64,000 bases of DNA, taken from NCBI GenBank assembly GCA_938091165.1, contig CALKNK010000013.1, positions 176,245-240,244 on the forward strand, read 5' to 3'. Positions 60,445 through 64,000 of this stretch are shown here, piece by piece; within the stretch, counting starts at the first letter, position 1, and every line of letters starts with the position of its first letter. The position numbers were made by a program, and so were the translations under genes. The notes under the pieces were generated by a model, which saw nothing but the letters and a program-made list of their open reading frames with translations, had not been told where the DNA came from and did no database searches. This DNA is from an uncultured Ilumatobacter sp. GTDB lineage: Bacteria > Actinomycetota > Acidimicrobiia > Acidimicrobiales > Ilumatobacteraceae.

Positions 60445-63221
60445 CTGGTCTAGTGTCCGCTTCCCCCTATGAAGAGCTCAGCAATGACATCAGGCTTCTG
60501 GGCCGCATTCTCGGAGACATCATCCGTGAGCAATCAGGTGACGAGACGTTCGAACTGATCGAGTCGGTGCGTCAGGCGGCAGTCGCAGGTCGCCGCCGAA
60601 ACGAAAGCGCCGTTGAGGCGCTGCGGTCAGCCTTGAGCGACCAGCCCATCGAGCAGCAACTCGTCGTTATTCGCGCCTTTGATTGGTTGTCGCTGCTCGC
60701 TAACACTGCTGAAGACGTGCATCTCGAACGGAGACGTCGCTTCCATCGCTCTCATCACTCAACGGCACAACCGGGCAGTTTAGATGCGACATTCGAGCGG
60801 CTCCGTTCGATCGGTGTTGATGCAGACGAGGTGGCCAGCGTAATCGATGCGCTTTCCGTTAGTCCGGTGATCACGGCTCATCCCACTGAGGTTCGCCGAC
60901 AGACGATCCTCGATGTGCTGCGCGAAATTGCCGAGGTCCTCGACGAACGAAACCAGCTCGATGCCAACGATCCCGCTATAGAAGACATTGATGCGCGGCT
61001 CGGCGTCAACATCTTGTTGTTGTGGCAAACAGCCATCTTGCGTCTCTCAAAGCTGCGCGTCCGTGACGAGATCAATGAGGCACTTCGGTACTACTCGACA
61101 AGCTTGTTCGAGACGATTCCGGCACTGTCACGGCACCTTGAAGAGATCACCACAGACAATTTCGGAGCGATCGGTGCAAACGGTACCGCCGCGGTCAGCA
61201 TGGGCTCGTGGATCGGCGGCGACCGAGACGGCAACCCGTTTGTCACTGCGGAGGTGATGCGGTTCGCGATCGGTCGCCACACTCACGTGGCACTCGGCCA
61301 CCACCTGGCAACACTGCACCGGCTCGGCCGCGAGTTGTCGATGTCTGCTCGCCTGGTGACTCCCACCATTGAGCTCGCTGCCCTGGCTGACGCATCGGGT
61401 GACATCTCCCGGTTTCGTGCAGATGAGCCTTACCGACGGGCACTGCGCGGCATGCATGCCCGCCTATATGCGTTCGCCGAAAATGTGATTGATCCCGACA
61501 TCGACGAGGTCCCGGGGCCTCCTCCCGCTGTCCGGCTAGACGCTTATTTGTCGATCGACGAACTGTTGGCCGATCTCGATATCGTCGACTCATCGCTGCG
61601 CACCCACGGTAGCGCTGCCCTTGCGGATGCTCAGATCGAGCCTGCTCGGCGCGCTGCTGCCATCTTCGGTGCGCATCTGTGCGGCCTCGACCTTCGGCAG
61701 AACTCCGCAGTCCATGAAGGCGTCATTGCGGATCTGCTGGCCAACGCCGGCGTGAATGGGAATTACTCAGCCCTGAGCGAAGCCGACCGGATCAAAGTGC
61801 TGGACAAGGAGCTGACGTCACCTCGGCTGCTTCGCAATCCGAGCGCCAGCTACGACAGTCAGACCATCAGCGAACTCGAAGTCCTCGATGAAGCTGCCCG
61901 ATCGGTTGCTCGCGTTGGATTTCGAGCTGTTCCGCACTACGTGATTTCAATGGCCGAAACTGTGAGCGATGTGCTCGAAGTTGCGGTTCTTCTCAAAGAA
62001 GTGGGACTCGTAGAGCCGGCGCGTGTCGGCCAACCAGCTTTAGCTCATCTCGACATTGTCCCGCTCTTCGAGACGATTGACGACCTCGCCCAGTCCGCTG
62101 CGACGCTGACGGCGATGCTCCGAAATCCGGTGTACCGCCAGTTGGTCGCATCTCGCAGTGACCACCAGGAGGTGATGATCGGGTACTCCGATTCGAACAA
62201 GGACGGCGGCTACTTATCGTCGCAGTGGAACCTGTTTGCCGCGCAGGCTGCTCTTGTTGAGGCGGCCGACGCCGCCGGAGTAAGGCTGCGTCTCTTCCAT
62301 GGCCGGGGCGGCACGGTCGGTCGCGGCGGCGGCCCTGCCTATCAAGCGATCCTCGCCCAACCTCCCGGATCGGTCGACAGTTCGATCCGGCTCACCGAGC
62401 AGGGCGAAATGATTGCGGCGAAGTACAGCACGCCCGCCTTAGCACGCCGCAACCTTGAAACACTCGTGTCCGCCACGATTGAGTCCTCATGCCTGAATGC
62501 CGCGCAACTTGGCGCCCCCGCAGAAGAGTTTGGCAGCACGATGCAGCAGCTTGCCGCCAGCGCCTTCACCGCCTACCGATCACTCGTGTACGGCGATGTC
62601 CGTTTTGTCGATTTTTTTCGGGCGATTACTCCGACCAATGAGATCGCGACTCTCAACGTGGGCAGCCGGCCTGCCTCCCGCAAGAAATCGCCCGCAATTG
62701 AGGACCTGCGAGCTATCCCCTGGGTGTTCGGATGGACGCAGTGCCGTTTGATGATCCCGGCCTGGTACGGGGCTGGCTCGGCGTTCAGCGCAGTGGCTGC
62801 TCAGGAAGACGCCGCAGCGGAACGCTTCGCTCAGATGTATACCGACTGGCCGTTCTTCACATCTATTGTCAACAATATGGGCATGGTTCTCGCTAAAACC
62901 GATATCGATATCGGGCGACGCTACGCCGACGTCCTTGTCGAAGATCCAACAATTCGGAGCGATATCTTCGGACGCATCGAGACCGAGCACATACTCACTC
63001 GTGGATGGCATGAGCGAATTACCGGCTCGCCAGATCCCCTTGCTGACAACCCACTCTTGGCCCGCAGCCTGAGCAACCGCTATCCATACCTTGATCCCTT
63101 GCATGTGATGCAAGTTGATCTCTTAAGACGCTATCGAGATGGCGACCACGATGAGTTGATCGAACGAGGCATTCAGCTCACAATCAACGCCATTGCTACC
63201 GGCATCCGCAACTCCGGCTGA
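60441..63221 (+). CDS. ppc: Phosphoenolpyruvate carboxylase
   Basis: 926 residues from TTG 60441 (GTG 60453 is an alternative). Converts PEP and bicarbonate to oxaloacetate. Catalytic His147 in SPVITAHPTE, WIGGDRDGNPFV, the second active-site motif IGYSDSNKDGGYLSSQW, and the glycine-rich LFHGRGGTVGRGGGPAY; C-terminal Q--I-TGIRNSG. All needed motifs are intact. Usual anaplerotic role. The allosteric residues for acetyl-CoA or aspartate were not assessed. Confidence 0.97.
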   Translation: MTGLVSASPYEELSNDIRLLGRILGDIIREQSGDETFELIESVRQAAVAGRRRNESAVEALRSALSDQPIEQQLVVIRAFDWLSLLANTAEDVHLERRRRFHRSHHSTAQPGSLDATFERLRSIGVDADEVASVIDALSVSPVITAHPTEVRRQTILDVLREIAEVLDERNQLDANDPAIEDIDARLGVNILLLWQTAILRLSKLRVRDEINEALRYYSTSLFETIPALSRHLEEITTDNFGAIGANGTAAVSMGSWIGGDRDGNPFVTAEVMRFAIGRHTHVALGHHLATLHRLGRELSMSARLVTPTIELAALADASGDISRFRADEPYRRALRGMHARLYAFAENVIDPDIDEVPGPPPAVRLDAYLSIDELLADLDIVDSSLRTHGSAALADAQIEPARRAAAIFGAHLCGLDLRQNSAVHEGVIADLLANAGVNGNYSALSEADRIKVLDKELTSPRLLRNPSASYDSQTISELEVLDEAARSVARVGFRAVPHYVISMAETVSDVLEVAVLLKEVGLVEPARVGQPALAHLDIVPLFETIDDLAQSAATLTAMLRNPVYRQLVASRSDHQEVMIGYSDSNKDGGYLSSQWNLFAAQAALVEAADAAGVRLRLFHGRGGTVGRGGGPAYQAILAQPPGSVDSSIRLTEQGEMIAAKYSTPALARRNLETLVSATIESSCLNAAQLGAPAEEFGSTMQQLAASAFTAYRSLVYGDVRFVDFFRAITPTNEIATLNVGSRPASRKKSPAIEDLRAIPWVFGWTQCRLMIPAWYGAGSAFSAVAAQEDAAAERFAQMYTDWPFFTSIVNNMGMVLAKTDIDIGRRYADVLVEDPTIRSDIFGRIETEHILTRGWHERITGSPDPLADNPLLARSLSNRYPYLDPLHVMQVDLLRRYRDGDHDELIERGIQLTINAIATGIRNSG

Positions 63222-63264
63222 CCGCCCTGTAAGTCCGCCATCAGGTATTTTGGGATATTCCTGC

Positions 63265-63329
63265 ATCAAGAAAGCCTCATGCCGGGTTGAATGGTTATAA
63301 TCCCGATCAGATTACTCGGCTTTCTTGAT
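63265..63329. promoter_or_regulatory. 12-base inverted repeat between ppc and the dioxygenase gene
   Basis: ATCAAGAAAGCC (63265-63276) and GGCTTTCTTGAT (63318-63329) are perfect reverse complements separated by 41 bases. It begins 43 bases after the ppc stop and ends 12 bases before the next ATG. It could be a terminator with a large loop, or paired operator half-sites flanking a promoter (TATAAT word at 63296-63301). Confidence 0.5.
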
Positions 63330-63340
63330 CGGCGCTGCAA

Positions 63341-64000
63341 ATGACACTTCTGGAACACACCGCAACGGGTCTTGATCTGGCCCCACTCAACGACCTCATC
63401 TCTCAACAGTTCTGGACCGGCACGTCTTACCATCTGCCTGAGGTGTACGAGGTCGATTGTTCGGACTTCGAGATGAATGACTCCGATTTGCGTCCCGATA
63501 GCGAACTTGCCCTGCGGATGCGTGACACCTTCGATTCTGTTGGCCTGGTCGTGTTACGTAACACGAGGCTGACCAGCGTCGCTTCGATGCGCAAGTTTGC
63601 CCAGATCCTCGTTGACGCCGAGATGGTCTACGAAGGCGGGGCCAACCCAAGGAACCGCATTGAAGCCAATGTGTACGAGATCGGCGCTCCGCTCGTCGCC
63701 CGTCTGCCTTATCACCATGAGATGGCTTATGTCAGCAAGAGCACTCGCCTGATCAGCTTCGTCTGCGCCAACGCGTTGCCCGATCGGGGCTCCACCTACG
63801 TATCCGACGGCGTTGCCGCTACCGACGCAATTCTCGCTACCCAACTTGGTCAGAAACTGAAGGCCCATGGCGTCTGCTATCACCGCAGCCTCACCGATGC
63901 CGAGCATTTTGTCGGCGAGGTCGGGTACGGCGTTTACAACCATTGGCAGAAGTCGTTTGGCACCAATGACCCTGCCGTCGCCGAAGCCAAGGCAATTGAG
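63341..64000 (+). CDS. TauD/TfdA-like Fe(II)/2-oxoglutarate dioxygenase, 3' part cut off
   Basis: 220 codons open to the right edge, found by reading the sequence. Translation starts MTLLEHTATGLDLAPLND. LRMRDTFDSVGLVVLRNTRL is the typical entry strand, NRIEANVYEIGAPLVARLPY leads to the iron-binding HxE in YHHEMAYV (His125, Glu127). The distal His and Arg lie beyond the window. Oxygenases of this type hydroxylate small acids or amino acids; the substrate is not predictable. Confidence 0.8.
   Translation, partial: MTLLEHTATGLDLAPLNDLISQQFWTGTSYHLPEVYEVDCSDFEMNDSDLRPDSELALRMRDTFDSVGLVVLRNTRLTSVASMRKFAQILVDAEMVYEGGANPRNRIEANVYEIGAPLVARLPYHHEMAYVSKSTRLISFVCANALPDRGSTYVSDGVAATDAILATQLGQKLKAHGVCYHRSLTDAEHFVGEVGYGVYNHWQKSFGTNDPAVAEAKAIE

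Noticed and set aside
1..64000. tRNA genes, CRISPR arrays, insertion sequences or prophage
   Set aside because: Intergenic stretches were read for T-loop words, repeat-spacer patterns and transposase motifs; none found.

Overview
The window looks like a chromosomal segment of a high-GC actinobacterium, most likely of the class Acidimicrobiia (Ilumatobacter-like). Supporting markers are a WhiB regulator, an MtrA/MtrB/GerMN-lipoprotein operon, a FurA-KatG pair, a PimB-type mannosyltransferase, DUF3040 and DUF4229 proteins, a family-TIGR03621 F420 oxidoreductase, many GTG starts, many 1-4 base ATGA/GTGA/TGATG gene overlaps, and a type-A RNase P RNA. The class assignment is inferred from gene content; no 16S gene or tRNA is present. 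I see no CRISPR array, prophage or insertion sequence. The DNA is mostly ordinary core chromosome with a few decayed spots.

Layout. 0-5.6 kb (minus strand): start of the division/cell-wall cluster (mraZ, rsmH, and an FtsL-like gene cut by the left edge) with a clear MraZ operator; then lipoate ligase, HNH nuclease, acyl-CoA dehydrogenase and a ROK protein. 5.6-10.2 kb (plus): MoxR ATPase, DUF58 protein, transglutaminase. 10.2-12.1 kb: DUF3040 protein and DNA polymerase IV. 12.4-18.4 kb (plus): a large lipoprotein, small membrane proteins, inositol-monophosphatase-like enzyme, then mtrA-mtrB-lipoprotein. 18.4-24.4 kb: phosphofructokinase, DUF4229 protein, canonical glycerol kinase, ACT protein, AlaC-type aminotransferase, ROK glucokinase. 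24.4-27.9 kb (minus): polyketide-cyclase-like protein, membrane protein, PimB-like transferase, QueG. 27.9-34.4 kb: DUF389 transporter-like protein, sparse DNA, NYN RNase, exonuclease/GIY-YIG fusion. 34.9-37.1 kb (minus): thrB, trpD, whiB.

37.2-42.6 kb (minus) is an oxidative-stress block: rubrerythrin, Fe-S oxidoreductase, FurA, KatG, then a decayed DUF3501 gene. DUF3501 normally sits directly after the Fe-S gene, so furA-katG probably entered this operon. 42.8-47.9 kb (plus) is a glycerolipid block: GlpD, an alkyl-DHAP-synthase-like flavoprotein, a membrane protein, and an FGGY kinase that has lost glycerol-contact residues. 47.9-51.6 kb: two exported ferritin-like proteins, RNase P RNA, a 46-residue DUF2256 protein missed by length cutoffs, and two lipoproteins, one a pentapeptide-repeat protein. 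51.7-53.9 kb: divergent PaaX-like regulator and Rieske oxygenase with a good promoter. 54-58.3 kb (minus): phosphatase, membrane protein, zinc-ribbon coiled-coil protein, class A PBP. 58.3-64 kb (plus): F420 oxidoreductase, Gfo/Idh-like protein, PEP carboxylase, and a TauD/TfdA-like dioxygenase running off the right edge.

The strongest candidates for something new are the split rubrerythrin/Fe-S/DUF3501 operon, the glycerolipid block with an altered FGGY kinase, the paired secreted ferritin-like proteins, and a phosphofructokinase with Asn at the metal-binding position.
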